DNA from: Anthoceros angustus
Lineage: Eukaryota > Streptophyta > Anthocerotopsida > Anthocerotales > Anthocerotaceae
Reading direction: 5' to 3'
Length of the DNA: 64,000 nt
Assembly: GCA_010909165.1 (NCBI GenBank)
Contig: MU008162.1
Coordinates: 1,612,001 to 1,676,000 of the forward strand
Part shown: positions 1-11,175 of the stretch, in pieces
Layout of the letters: each line of letters begins with the position of its first letter
Numbering within the stretch: position 1 is the stretch's first letter
The notes under the pieces: generated by a model
The model's database searches: none
What the model was told of the DNA's origin: nothing
Seen by the model: only the letters and a program-made list of their open reading frames with translations
Translations under genes and position numbers: made by a program

Positions 1-275
1 CAGCTGGAGGCTTTTGTACTTGTCCAGCTCCAAATCGTTCGTGTTTGCTGTACAGGTCGTACCCCAAGGCGTAGTCTCCAGGGTTCAACAGATGGCCCAA
101 ATGAGTCCTAACCGTGAAAATAGTATCATTCTTGCCAAAATCACTGCTGCGAGCAACCTGTGCCACCGCTAGGCAAAATTTCCCACTGCTCTCCACAGCC
201 CCCCGCTCCTGATCAATGTCAAGGACGATGTACTCCACAAGCTGCTTGCTAGAAAGCAGTGCCCTGTAAGGTGCT
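1..275 (-). pseudogene. Partial duplicate of NMD3 (C-terminal third)
   Basis: This stretch is almost identical to 2418-2692, inside the complete NMD3 gene, differing by a 2-base gap near position 50. It runs off the left edge of the window. Homology stops abruptly after the shared bases AAGGTGCT at about 275, where a PPR-type coding sequence begins on the other strand. It is a gene fragment about 2.4 kb from its source in the same orientation, not a functional gene. Whether more of the copy exists to the left cannot be seen. Confidence 0.85.
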
Positions 276-600
276 TTCAAGAGATGGAAAAACATGGGGT
301 TGCGGCCAATGAGGCTACCTTCACATCTGTCCTTGTGGTATGCAGCCACCAGGGGCTCACCAGAGGCTCACCAGTATATGAACAGCATGGGGAAGACCAT
401 GGCATAAGCCCTACAGCCCAGCACTATAATTGTTTGGTGAATGTTCTTGGGCACTCAGGCCGACTACATGAGGCAGAATGATCTTACAGACTTGGCTTTT
501 CCAGACTAACATCATGTAAACTTTGGCAAACATGTAGGCCAATGCTCGTAAGTAGACCGATGTGGAAGAGCTGGATGGTTAAGAAAGACTGCAGGTGCTT
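276..600 (+). pseudogene. PPR protein C-terminal fragment (pseudogene)
   Basis: The first open part (284-481) reads like the last PPR motifs and E region of a plant PPR protein: a GV..NEATFTSVL..CSH.GL block, then HGI.PT.QHYNCLV..LG.SGRL.EAE. After a stop and frame change, recognisable sequence continues at about 512-595 as TLANM-stop-ANARK-stop-TDVEE, where two in-frame TAG codons sit at usual Tyr and Trp positions. PPR proteins bind organellar RNA, and free-sporing plants have very large families. No start, transit peptide or other repeats are present. It abuts the NMD3 fragment at 275, so it arrived or was truncated by rearrangement. Confidence 0.8.
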
Positions 601-894
601 GCAAGCTCCCTGCGTATCCAGGCCCTTGAAAGGAGTGTACCCTGCTGTTCACCCAACTTGCTGTTCACTCTTTCGTGGTGGGCGAGGGAAAGTGATGACA
701 CCTCCTCCAATCTATCCAGAGTGAACTCGCAGGTGCACGGAGAGACGAAATCAGGGAACCAAAATGCCGTGTGTGATCAAACGGAGACAATAGCATTGGC
801 GATGAAAGGTAGCAAGTCGAGGTCAGTCTGGAGACTTGCTGACCATGACCACTCGCTGTGGTCGCCTTTGATGCTGGTGGGATCGGAGCTGGAG

Positions 895-985
895 GCAACT
901 GCAGTCAGTGCATCATACGCCGCAGCTCATGCCACTGAGGTGAGAGCAATTCCGGTCACAACGACAAGAGTGCATTTGTTGCTTT
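895..985 (-). pseudogene. Possible decayed WAT1-type exon fragment
   Basis: On the minus strand a short run reads TGIALTSVA-stop-AAAYDALTA. This resembles exon 3 of the WAT1-related gene at 18997-20786 (TGIALTSAAYAAAMQTA), and the DNA matches by eye over about 23 bases with a few mismatches. It has an in-frame stop and no neighbouring exons. Chance similarity cannot be excluded. Confidence 0.3.
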
Positions 986-1096
986 CTGCACTAGGTGGAG
1001 AATGCAGCTACAGAGCGGGTGGTCTTGCCCTATCGAAACCCCTAATCCTACACACCCACCGACGATGATGTGCCGAGCATGATGATGTGCGAGCGC

Positions 1097-1330
1097 AAGG
1101 CAAGTTCATGGCTGGAGGCAGAAGCAGCCAAGGTACGTTCATGGCATGGCTGGAGGCAGAAGCAGCCAAGTTACGTTCATGGCATGGCTGGAGGCAGAAG
1201 CAGCCAAGGTACGTTCATGGCATGGCTGGAGACAAGAAGCAGCCAAGGTACGTTCATGGCATGGCTGGAGGCGGAGGAGAGAGGCAGGAAAGGAAAGCCA
1301 AGGCAAGTTCATGGCTGGATGCGGAGTAGG
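1097..1330. repeat. Minisatellite, 38-39 bp unit
   Basis: A unit beginning AAGGTACGTTCATGGCATGG and ending GCAGAAGCAGCC recurs with starts at 1097 (33 bp, lacking GGCATG), 1130, 1168, 1206 and 1245. A diverged partial copy starts at 1300 after a purine-rich insertion. The array leaves several frames open on both strands, which produces long spurious ORFs. Confidence 0.9.
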
Positions 1331-2054
1331 GAGAAGGAAAGGAAAGTAACGGAGAACGTGAGGGAGGCTCAAGGTGCGGGCAGGCAGCAACGGCAGCCCT
1401 GTTGCAGAGGGCAGCAGGAGAGGGATGTAAACGCACAAGAAAACTGACAAAGGTGACGAGTAGCGGCGCATGGAGCTAAAACCTTTTAAGCTAGACTGCA
1501 GGACCCTATGAAACAAGAATGCCAACTCCTTGTCCTTTAACAGGGCGAGACAGTCACCTTTGAAGATACAAGGCATCTTCAAAGGTTGAAAAAAATGAAA
1601 ATTCTTCTCAGAAAAGGGAGACCCGTTGGAGCTAAGCTGCAGGAGGACATGGTGCAAGGGCTGCTGGCTAACAACATGTTGTATGATGCTAACAGAGCAG
1701 CCTCACAAGCCCCAGGTCAGAGATGGTTGCAGAAGGCGGGGTGCCTGGCGTACCTGCAAGTTGCAGGTGTGTACGAGACTTCCTCAGATCTAGATATGAA
1801 CGGCCGGGATGGGCAACATGCCGCCACACACCAGCTGTCAATGCACTTGTCCAGAGTCACCGTAAAACGGTCCTGTCAAGCATAACTGGCGGCATGTTCT
1901 TGCTGCTCTTCGCCCTGCTCACGGCTTCACCTAGTGCTGGCTTCTAAGAACTTGGGCGGTACAGCGTCCTTGGTGTACTGCGGATTCCATCTCTAGAAGA
2001 ATAGTTCCTCCGTTCGTTCCAAGCTGTACCTCGGAGGAGAAGAAGAGGATGCTA
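1331..2054. other. No gene recognised
   Basis: Contains short open frames on both strands, none resembling a known family. The right part (about 1900-2054) lies just downstream of the NMD3 stop and may hold its 3' untranslated region and polyadenylation site. Confidence 0.5.
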
Positions 2055-3614
2055 CTATGGCTCCATGTCCTCGGCTTCATCATCATCATACCCAACAGAG
2101 CTCGATTCCTCCAGTCGCAGGTCGGCTAACAACTCTTCCAAAGGCACAGATGGAGCTTCGTCACCATCTGTCATGGACCCTGTCTCCGTTGGAGCCCGGT
2201 ACGTCGGGTCTCTGTAGATGGAGATTTTAGCTCTCAATTCTGGGTCCTCCTCGATGTCTTCTAAAAACTTTTCATAGTCTCCAGCAGTCCGGTCCTGGTC
2301 ATGCCTGCCTGTCTCCTCTACTTCCATGGCCAGGGTCTTGAGCTTCCAGGGCCGAGGCTTGCCTCTCTTCTTCTGCCGTTTCTCCTCGTAGCTCTTCTTC
2401 ACAAGCACAGCATCTGGCAGCTGGAGGCTTTTGTACTTGTCCAGCTCCAAATCGTTCGTGTTTGCCCCGTACAGGTCGTACCCCAAGGCGTAGTCTCCAG
2501 GGTTCAACAGATGGCCCAAATGAGTCCTAACCGTGAAAATAGTATCATTCTTGCCAAAATCACTGCTGCGAGCAACCTGTGCCACCGCTAGGCAAAATTT
2601 CCCACTGCTCTCCACAGCCCCCCGCTCCTGATCAATGTCAAGGACGATGTACTCCACAAGCTGCTTGCTAGAAAGCAGTGCCCTGTAAGGTGCTCTCCAG
2701 TACTGCGAAGCATCAACATAAGCAGTCCTGAGAGTCAAGGGATCCAGCAACATAAGGCTGTTCGTTACCCGCGTGCACAACACCAAAGGCCCAATGTTGC
2801 CCAACCCTGCCGCCACCTTCTGGGGCAAACAAATCAGATCATCCTTGCAAATGGGGCTGATTTCCACAGAAAAAGTGAATTTATAATTGTACGAGTTGCT
2901 CTTCGTATCATGGGACACCAGCTGCTTGTCGTTCCGACTCTTGACAGGCACAACATTGTTAAGAAAATCCACAAACTTCAGGGCATGACTTCTGTTTCCG
3001 AAAAAGAAATCAACCCCCTCGTGTATCTGCTTAATATTGATGGTCTGATGTGCTGCACCGTGCTTAACTATCAGCTGCTCCAAGTAGAAAAACGTGCGCT
3101 TATGGTCCACCTTCTGCCTCACTTGCACCACCGCAATCCACTGATCAGGGTTTGCCGCAGCCCTAGAGCAGGCATCACACATGTGATCCTCCACAACATA
3201 CTCCACCACATACTGCTGCTCCAGAATCGCCCCGTGCACCACCTCCTTCTGAATCTTAAGCTTCACCTTCAACCTCTTCGAATGCGGCTCCGTCCAAATG
3301 AATCCAGCGTCCGTCAGCCTGACCTTGTTCAGATTCTTCAGCCTCTTAATGCAAAAAGTGAGCAATTCCTTGGACTCCTGCTGCGCCTTCACCCAAGACC
3401 GCGGCGGCTGGAGATACCGCTCGCACTCGGGACAGTAAAGCACAGTCACGTGCTTCTGCAACCCCTCCGTGATGTCCACCTGCGACGTCAGACAGCCTAC
3501 ACACATGTTGGCAGCATTCGGGGCCATGGACACGCCGCATACGCAGCACAGCACCCGCCCCACCGTATGCTGCACGGTGAACATCTCCTCCGCCAGGCGG
3601 CCCTGCAACGCCAT
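2055..3614 (-). CDS. NMD3: 60S ribosomal export protein NMD3
   Basis: NMD3 is the adaptor that binds the pre-60S ribosomal subunit and recruits the exportin for nuclear export, then leaves in the cytoplasm. The 519-residue reading frame is uninterrupted and intronless. The N-terminus has the family's zinc-binding cysteines (CCVCG, CVGC, CPEC, then CDAC near residue 150). The motifs NANMCVGCL-like, ITEGLQK, LLTFCIKRLKNLNKV, FIWTEPHSKRLKVK, DFFFGNRSHA and KQLVSHDTKSN follow in the expected order. The C-terminus is acidic (EEDPELR, YDDDEAEDMEP), as usual. ATG at 3614 is chosen because it is the first ATG in frame and gives MALQGRLAEEMFTVQ, close to plant homologues. The divergent neighbour is V-ATPase G. 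Part of the gene is duplicated at 1-275. Confidence 0.97.
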   Translation of the reverse strand: MALQGRLAEEMFTVQHTVGRVLCCVCGVSMAPNAANMCVGCLTSQVDITEGLQKHVTVLYCPECERYLQPPRSWVKAQQESKELLTFCIKRLKNLNKVRLTDAGFIWTEPHSKRLKVKLKIQKEVVHGAILEQQYVVEYVVEDHMCDACSRAAANPDQWIAVVQVRQKVDHKRTFFYLEQLIVKHGAAHQTINIKQIHEGVDFFFGNRSHALKFVDFLNNVVPVKSRNDKQLVSHDTKSNSYNYKFTFSVEISPICKDDLICLPQKVAAGLGNIGPLVLCTRVTNSLMLLDPLTLRTAYVDASQYWRAPYRALLSSKQLVEYIVLDIDQERGAVESSGKFCLAVAQVARSSDFGKNDTIFTVRTHLGHLLNPGDYALGYDLYGANTNDLELDKYKSLQLPDAVLVKKSYEEKRQKKRGKPRPWKLKTLAMEVEETGRHDQDRTAGDYEKFLEDIEEDPELRAKISIYRDPTYRAPTETGSMTDGDEAPSVPLEELLADLRLEESSSVGYDDDEAEDMEP

Positions 3615-4229
3615 TCCTCCTTCAAAGACCTTCAATGCTCCACGCAGAATTAGCTGAATTCAAAACTCCACAATTCCGCTGCTCCCACACCAGCAAGCTG
3701 GCCGACACACGACCTCCCTGCCGAGACAAACAGCCAAACGCGCACAACAACAACAATCCCGCGATCCGGCCGCTCCGAGCAATGAAGAAGGAGAGGAGAA
3801 GAAAACGCGACTCAAAATTCGGCCGCACTGGCTTCTCGAAAGGCTGATGGTCGATGTCACAGTGAAAGGCCGATAGTCCCAATGGTATACATACAACGCA
3901 AGGTTGATGCTTTTAGTGCGATTTATAGGCGTTATGTGGAGACCTAGACCTAGATGTTGCTGCACTGTGACCTCTTCCCGAAGCTGCCTTTTATGGTACA
4001 TAGGGTTCATTTATGTATATTGATATACATACGTGTATGTCATGTCTGTATTCAGTATTGATCTCCAGATAAACAATTTCGCGATATTGCGGAAGGAAAG
4101 GCACACGGTTTCATGTATAAGGTGAACAAGTGTGCTGTGTGTTGGTGATGACGTGCCCTAAGGAACTGCCTGTTTGTCCCTCTTTGTCTAAAGGTGCAGA
4201 TCTGAATCTGCGAGCCGAACTCCCTCACC
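3615..4229. promoter_or_regulatory. Divergent intergenic region between NMD3 and VHA-G
   Basis: This 615-bp gap separates two head-to-head genes and must carry both promoters and 5' leaders. It has AT-rich stretches near 4010-4040 but no motif I would call with confidence. No coding sequence is recognised. Confidence 0.5.
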
Positions 4230-4857
4230 ATGGCGGATCACGCGGACAAGGGTGGCATCCACCAATTGCTGGAGGCGGAGAAGGATGCGCAGCAGATTGT
4301 TGCAAATGCGAGAGCTGGTAAGGGTTTGGTTTGTTGCTCGCTCGGAGCACACGAATTTGTCTTTCTGACGGTGTGAGTGTGTTTGGTTTTTTCTTTGTGT
4401 GGCAGCCAAGACAGCGAGACTGCGGGAAGCTCAGGATGAAGCGACCCGGGAAATAGCGGCTTACCGGTCTCAACGGGAGGCCGAATACAGGGGGAAGATT
4501 GCTGAGGTGTGGTGGGAGGCAATGCGAGTACCTCTGCAGCTGGATTCATGATTTCCGTTCTGGGACTAGGTTTGTAGGTGCTGTGCTCCAGCTGATCTGC
4601 TCATTGTCGTTCCCTCTCAGTCTACGGGGAGTTCCGGGGAGACTGTCAAGCGACTAGAAGGGGAGACCGCATCTAAGATTGAGGTCTTGCAATCAGGAGC
4701 TGCGGAGATCGCTGGCGAGGTACAGTGTGCATGTTTTCGGGGCTGAGTATGGGGTCTCAAGTTTTTAGCAGGTATTGAAGCGGGGGCCTGATTTAGTGTT
4801 GCGCTTGCGCAGTTGACTCAGCTGGTGCTCAAGTATGTGACTACAGTGAGAAACTAG
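4230..4857 (+). CDS. VHA-G: V-type proton ATPase subunit G
   Basis: Subunit G is part of the peripheral stalk of the vacuolar proton pump, pairing with subunit E to hold the catalytic head. Four exons join cleanly: 4230-4317, 4406-4506, 4621-4719 and 4813-4857, all with GT...AG introns, giving 110 residues, the usual plant length. The protein starts MADHADKGGIHQLLEAEKDAQ and continues with the family's conserved IVANARAAKTARLREAQDEA. A long charged helix and a C-terminal LTQLVLKYVTTVRN follow. The ATG sits in a good context (CACCATGG). The gene diverges from NMD3 and converges on the dynein-chain gene. Confidence 0.95.
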
Positions 4858-5170
4858 CGCGCTTGTGCCTTACTGCGTAATTTGTCTTATAAACAATTGC
4901 AAATTCTGTGCCCTCTTCGTGCACGGAGGAGAATGTGAGAGATCTTGTTCTTGGCAATGGGTTTGTTGCTTCAGTGGCCTCTTTTCTCTTGTACTGCCGA
5001 CAAGCTACTCTGTGTTGGGTACTTCCTTCTCTGTTACATTCTGAGTTGGCCATCGTGTGAGCAAGGCAGCAGGGCTTGTCTTACTATCCGTTGCTTAGGT
5101 ATGGGTGTCACCGATTATTTGGAAAATGTGAACGCTCTCTGAAGCCTCCTGGGACGTTCATGTGACAAGC
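4858..5170. other. Convergent 3' region
   Basis: Lies between the stop codons of VHA-G (+) and the WDR63-like gene (-). It should contain both 3' untranslated regions. Nothing else is recognised. Confidence 0.6.
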
Positions 5171-8100
5171 CTACGTGAAGTGATCCAGGCTCATGCCGAA
5201 CTGCCTCCTGCATTCGTACTCAAACCTGTGGTACTCAACCTCTGCAAATTCATCCCATGCGCAACACAGAAGCTGCTCCTCTCGTTCCTACAGCGTGAAA
5301 CACTGGCCGTTACGAGGGATCCAGCTGTTTGCACAAGCGCCAGATGAAGTGAAAGTCAATGTCACCTTCGCATCAACATCTCGCTGATGCCTTTTGTCCG
5401 TCTGGTGAACCCTCTCCTTGGCCCTCATCTCGACGTCGTCCCTCCAGGCCTTCTGTCTGTCAAAGAAACTCTTCACCGATTGCCTCTGTGCAAGTTCCCA
5501 GCAACCGATGGTTACCAGTTGGTTCTGGAAACCTCCACAGAGTACAGCCCCTATTGCAATACCTCCTTATGCTGCATCCGTCGCAAGTTTCTGGGTATCT
5601 CCATTATGTGAAGGATCCCCTGAATGTCTCCAATTGCTATGAGCTGAGGTGCTGCAAATTCACCAGAAAACACCTTTGGTTCCACTAGATTTTTCAGGCA
5701 TGGCCATATTCACCAGCAGGACTAGGCAGTACGTACATGAATCTTTCCAAAATTCAATGGAAGTGAGCTGACATGACCCAACGGATACAACCATAGATGG
5801 TTGATGGCTGTGATCAAGTAAGTCCCAGACCTCCATCGTTCCATCAATCAGGCCAATGTAGATCACGCCTGGACGGGTAGGGCTCCAACAACCAGTTGTT
5901 AAATAGCCTTCGGCACACCTTGATACGAAGATGGGCTTCTGTGGAATCAGAGAGCCACCTGTTCACGGCAAGGTCAAACCTTTTTTTTGACAGGAAACAC
6001 TGTTCAAGTTAAGCAACCAACCATCAGATCTTCTCTCCAGATCGCAAACGTCCAGATATCGACTGATAGCAGAATGTTGTCAAAGAAAGGTGAATGGTGA
6101 AGAGAGCGCACTGGCCCGTTATGACACTCATGGAGGCCCTTGACACAACTTGCACCTTCTGGAACGTTCATATCTGCTTCGACCACCTCCCCATTCTGAA
6201 ATGAGCAGATGCAGTACTGTGAGCTCCTAACCCGGTACAAGAAAAACGGTAGGCGAAACGGGTCAGGACATACCTCAGTGCTGACGAAAAACCGAGCCTC
6301 ATCTTGCTTTAATTGAGGAAACGTCAGCTTCAGAGGACCGATAGGGCGAGGTGGATCAGTGCAACAGATTTCCATTGTATAAAAAGGTGCCCACTTGTAC
6401 TTCTCTTCTGAAGCACGTGCCCTTTCTTCATCTGACATGCCCGGTTGCATGTAGGTCTGACTTTTTTTGCTGATATCCCAAAAAATGATCTAGGGGACAT
6501 CGTGTTGATGGTATGAACAGCCGTGATTAAGAACACCCGAACCTAATAGCTACTGGAAGGAGAGCTCGGGCACATCTTTTACTGACATAATGGCATGACT
6601 AGGATGCAGAGACATACTTTTCCGTCAGCAGAAATTGACGCCAGCAAGCTTGTTTCTCCCGTTTTCGGAATGGGAATTCTTGACTTTGCGGTAAACTGCA
6701 AGAAAATTCACCTCCCAATCCATGACGCTGACAAAAGAACATGGCTGCTGAAGTTTAGGAAGGAAACGGCTAGACAGATCCACCTCACCAGGCTGTTTTG
6801 GGATTGCTGTTAAAACACACATGATAAAGAGCAAAGATACCTGAAAATCGTCGGGCAGCCAGTGCAGGTCTAGCACGATGGTGTTATGCGACATGGAAGC
6901 ATAACTCAAAAGAGTGAACAGGACTACAGGTGCCTGATAGGCCTTGCCCTTCTCTCTTTCTACCTCTTCTGCATCTTTCTCCTTCGCCTTCGCGTTACTC
7001 TTGTCCCCCTTGCTCGCCTTTTTCTTGAGCTTCTCTCTTGCCTCAGTGATGTCCCATAACATGACCTAGACGCACAAGCAGTAACATACAAAGCGATGAA
7101 TCACCACTCAGAAGCCAAAACTATGAATCATGCAAGTTGAGATCACAACCTGACCATTGAAGCAGCCTCCAGCTATTAACTCAGGATTTGAGGGGTTGAA
7201 CCGTAGACTGAAAATGTCAGAATGACCATCCAAGACCATCTGCAGAGACCTTAGGGATTAGTCACCAGTGGTTTCCCCGTGCCAAAAACGCAGCTCCAAT
7301 GCCCATCTGCATGCTTCACCTATCACAATGATGATAATTCCATGCCCAGAGGGACAAGATAAACACCTGGGGATGAATGGGGTCATTGAAACTCCAAACA
7401 AGGACATAGGAGTCGCCAGGCTTTCCAGCAGCGTGTAGTCGCTCATCAAAATTTTTAGATTCGGAGCAGGCAGCTGCCACTATGCCTCGTCTTCCAGGCA
7501 TCCAGTCTATCGCAGATATCATCTTCCCTTTACAATATGTCAGTTCAAAGAAAGCTTGATATTCCTGCGATCGAAAGGGTTGTTTTTAGCCCTACAAGAA
7601 GCTGTAGCTTAAGAACCATATCACATTCACAAGTGCTGTGACATACAGTAACTACGCTGATAGATTTGTGGTCAAGGTGTCCATCCTCCTCAGTGAAATT
7701 GGAGAAATCATCCTCAAAAACATCCATTATCTCATTCTGCTGTAGCGCATCGACGTATCTATTCACAAGAAAATGCATTTGACACACAGCCTCGCGCCTC
7801 TAAACTTGCCCTCAGCAGTTTACGCAATGCACATGCATATAATAGGAAGCAAGACATTCAAGCGAGTTAGAGACTTGCATTCGTTTAGCCTCCTTGAGGA
7901 ATCTGAACATCTGCTCACTGCAGAGTATTTCGGCCTTTCGACTTTCTGGAAGGTCTCGAGGCTCGTACTGTACGCAGTTGTTGCGCTGCCTTTCCCTACC
8001 GAATGTTTCATTTCACACAAAAGACGAGTCAACTTGCGGTTATCGAGGAGGGCATGCTAGTAGAGGTGCAAAATTCAAGACTCACACGCTTACTGCATTG

Positions 8101-10654
8101 TCTGCGTCCCAGCTGTTTTGTAGGAGGCAATAGCTTGTATGCCAACATCTTGCTCTGCAAGGGATTTGTCAAAGCTAATGTCCTTGGCAGGGCGGACCTC
8201 CATTTGACTGCTACTCCATGATTCCTGCCACAAGGAACTACAGTGAAGACCGTCTTCACCAGCAAGCATGCAGTTCGGTGCAAAACGTAGAGAAGTCTCC
8301 AACAGTCAAAGCTAAGCCCTTGCAGGTCATCCTAAGGTTGTCAAGAACGGTACCAGAGCATCCCTGTCTACGAACTTGTAGGGAGCATAGAAATCCCTCC
8401 ACTTCCTTGTCGCTTTCACCATGATCTAGAGCCAGTATGCACTTTGATTTGGACAATGGAACAGAACTTGTTTTGCAAATCAGTCATAAACTCCATCGAA
8501 CCAGGACATAGAGAAGTCTGCCCAACCAGTAGCTGCCCCACCTCAAGACTCACAGTATATTCTTGCACTTACTGGCTCTCTACCAAGGACAATGGCCTCA
8601 GCTGCAATCTCCTTTTCACTGCCAAGAGACTTCCATTTCCTTGGTTTTTCTTCTTCTTCTGCTGCTTTTCATCTGCCTCCAGGTCTGCTTGAACCTTCAC
8701 CACTCATCAGGGCCACCAACAAGTAAGCTTTAGCCACCAGAATCTTCTCTTTACGACGCATCACAACTCATTCAGCATCTGGTCACCTTCAGAAATCCTC
8801 TTTTGCTAGAAGGGTGACGCAGACTTCAATGTTCATAGCATCCCCATATCTGTCGTTCAGATTGTAACGCACAAGAATGTCCTCTTCCGGATAATTCTGC
8901 ATGTGGGCTTAACGAAGCAAGAGCCATATGAGTCCTCCTTTTGCCATCCTTTGTCCCTGCGCAGAGCGCAGAGCGCAGACCGCATTCGCATTTGCACGCC
9001 CACAACAAAATGCACGTCGCAATGTGGTAGAATTACAGTACCGCCAGAGCCCCTTTAATCGGGTGAAAATCTGAAATTGCGGCTCTGGCTTGAATGTCAT
9101 CCATGAGCATCTTCTTTTGCAAGGTGTAGAGCGAGCCATGTTTAGCCTCCTTGAGGAATCTGAACATCTGCTCACTGCAGAGTATTTCGGCCTTTCGACT
9201 TTCTGGAAGGTCTCGAGGCTCGTACTGTACGCAGTTGTTGCGCTGCCTTTCCCTACCGAATGTTTCATTTCACACAAAAGACGAGTCAACTTGCGGTTAT
9301 CGAGGAGGGCATGCTAGTAGAGGTGCAAAATTCAAGACTCACACGCTTACTGCATTGTCTGCGTCCCAGCTGTTTTGTAGGAGGCAATAGCTTGTATGCC
9401 AACATCTTGCTCTGCAAGGGATTTGTCAAAGCTAATGTCCTTGGCAGGGCGGACCTCCATTTGACTGCTACTCCATGATTCCTGCCACAAGGAACTACAG
9501 TGAAGACCGTCTTCACCAGCAAGCATGCAGTTCGGTGCAAAACGTAGAGAAGTCTCCAACAGTCAAAGCTAAGCCCTTGCAGGTCATCCTAAGGTTGTCA
9601 AGAACGGTACCAGAGCATCCCTGTCTACGAACTTGTAGGGAGCATAGAAATCCCTCCACTTCCTTGTCGCTTTCACCATGATCTAGAGCCAGTATGCACT
9701 TTGATTTGGACAATGGAACAGAACTTGTTTTGCAAATCAGTCATAAACTCCATCGAACCAGGACATAGAGAAGTCTGCCCAACCAGTAGCTGCCCCACCT
9801 CAAGACTCACAGTATATTCTTGCACTTACTGGCTCTCTACCAAGGACAATGGCCTCAGCTGCAATCTCCTTTTCACTGCCAAGAGACTTCCATTTCCTTG
9901 GTTTTTTCTTCTCTTCTTCTGCTGCTTTTTCATCTGCCTCCAGGTCTGCTTGAACCTTCACCACTCATCAGGGCCACCAACAAGTAAGCTTTAGCCACCA
10001 GAATCTTCTCTTTACGACGCATCACAACTCATTCAGCATCTGGTCACCTTCAGAAATCCCTCTTTTGCTAGAAGGGTGACGCAGACTTCAATGTTCATAG
10101 CATCCCCATATCTGTCGTTCAGATTGTAACGCACAAGAATGTCCTCTTCCGGATAATTCTGCATGTGGGCTTAACGAAGCAAGAGCCATATGAGTCCTCC
10201 TTTTGCCATCCTTTGTCCCTGCGCAGAGCGCAGAGCGCAGACCGCATTCGCATTTGCACGCCCACAACAAAATGCACGTCGCAATGTGGTAGAATTACAG
10301 TACCGCCAGAGCCCCTTTAATCGGGTGAAAATCTGAAATTGCGGCTCTGGCTTGAATGTCATCCATGAGCATCTTCTTTTGCAAGGTGTAGAGCGAGCCA
10401 TGTTTAGCCGCGGCTTTGTCGATGTTGACGATCTTGAGCGTGGCCTCGGTGAGGAAAATGGAGAGCACTCCCGCAGGCACCGTCTCTGGGGTTTGAGGCG
10501 TTTGCGCTGTGCGCGTAGTGGAAGCTGCGGAAGGCCCGGATTCTGGCCTGGATCCCGCCGAACTCTTCTGCGAGGCAGGCGCTGAGCCAGGAGGATCAGA
10601 CCCTCCTTGCGCGGCGGCAGGAGGCGTTCCTTTCGCGGCGGCAGCATCAGCCAT
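5171..10654 (-). CDS. WDR63: Axonemal inner-arm dynein intermediate chain, WDR63/IC140-like
   Basis: This is a multi-exon gene for the WD-repeat intermediate chain of inner-arm dynein I1/f, part of the motor of motile flagella; in a plant it would serve sperm. From the N-terminus the minus strand shows MADAAAAKG (ATG 10654), ARAAISDFHPIKG, NYPEEDILVRYNLNDRYG, KWKSLGSEKEIAAEA, QDVGIQAIASYKTAGTQTM, VQYEPRDLPES, YVDALQQNEIMDVFEDD, AIDWMPGRRG, YVLVWSFNDPIHPQ, MLWDITEAREK, VLDLHWLPDDFQ, GPVRSLHHSPFFDNILLSV, YIGLIDGTMEVWDLLDHSHQP and IQGILHIMEIPRNL. The tail is FFDRQKAWRDDVEMRAKERV and FGMSLDHFT-stop at 5171. These match animal WDR63 in order. Exon limits are approximate. Exons near the N-terminus are duplicated (7884-10402), and the downstream copy carries frameshifts, so the gene as assembled may not be functional. 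Confidence 0.88.
7884..9140 (-). repeat. WDR63-like gene: first copy of 1.26-kb tandem duplication
   Basis: Nearly identical to 9141-10402. It contains exons from the WDR63 N-terminal region. Compared with the other copy it is about 5 bases shorter. A loss in the lysine/glutamate-rich exon (near 8643-8670) and a one-base loss near 8799 both shift the frame, so this copy does not read through. Its left end begins with the 8-bp sequence GTTTAGCC (7883-7890), also found at the far end of the second copy (10402-10409). Confidence 0.92.
9141..10402 (-). repeat. WDR63-like gene: second copy of 1.26-kb tandem duplication
   Basis: Nearly identical to 7884-9140. In this copy the exons read open: NYPEEDILVRYNLN followed by MNIEVCVTLLAKEGFLK, and later ADEKAAEEEKKKPRKWKS. 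At its boundary with the first copy the exon ending EQMFRFLKEAK is fused in frame to HGSLYTLQKK of exon 1. Confidence 0.92.
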
Positions 10655-11175
10655 GGCGCCTCCACTGCCTCCAGCAACAATTCGGGCGTGCTCTTTCTTA
10701 CCTGAACGAGGCAAATCGTCCTGCCATAGCGAGTCAAAGCCCGTCTCGAGTCGTCTCCCCGATTCGTGGTTTTCGCGTTTCGTGCCTGTGGCAAAAACAA
10801 ACTAGGGTTCGTGGACTAGGCTTGTCTGCTGTATCTTGCTCAACTAAGCTGCTTCTGGTGCGTGAGCTTGATGTTACAAGAGTAGGAGATGAGGTCAGGA
10901 GCACAACATTCATGCTGGAAGAGGAAGGGAGTGTCTTGAGCAGCAGAGAGCTCTCACAGGACCTCCTGCAACGTTGCAAAATTGAACCGGTCTGAAGTCA
11001 CTGTCCAAGCAAGATGGTGCGGCTTCATGTCAAATTCCGGCTTCATTTTCATGCCATAAATCCGGACCAGGACCATCCACTTGAGAGCGACAGAGTCTCC
11101 ACCTCTCAACTCAATCCATGGACTAAGTCTCTACATGCCACCGGACATAGCTCAGGAGCATGAACCTCATGTTCT
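10655..11175. other. 5' region of WDR63-like gene and 3' region of next gene
   Basis: Contains the presumed 5' leader and promoter of the WDR63-like gene. A plus-strand frame is open from about 10805 to 10995 (ending LLQRCKIEPV-stop), but I recognise no family and see no start. Confidence 0.4.

Noticed and set aside
1139-1657. 172-codon minus-strand frame
   Set aside because: Caused by the minisatellite at 1097-1330; no family resemblance.
8003-8302. Several overlapping small frames duplicated at 9260-9559
   Set aside because: Shadows of the exons of the minus-strand WDR63-like gene; duplication only reflects the tandem repeat.
10805-10995. Open plus-strand frame ending FMLEEEGSVLSSREL...KIEPV
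   Set aside because: Looks somewhat coding but has no start, splice partner or recognised family, and lies in the promoter of the dynein-chain gene.
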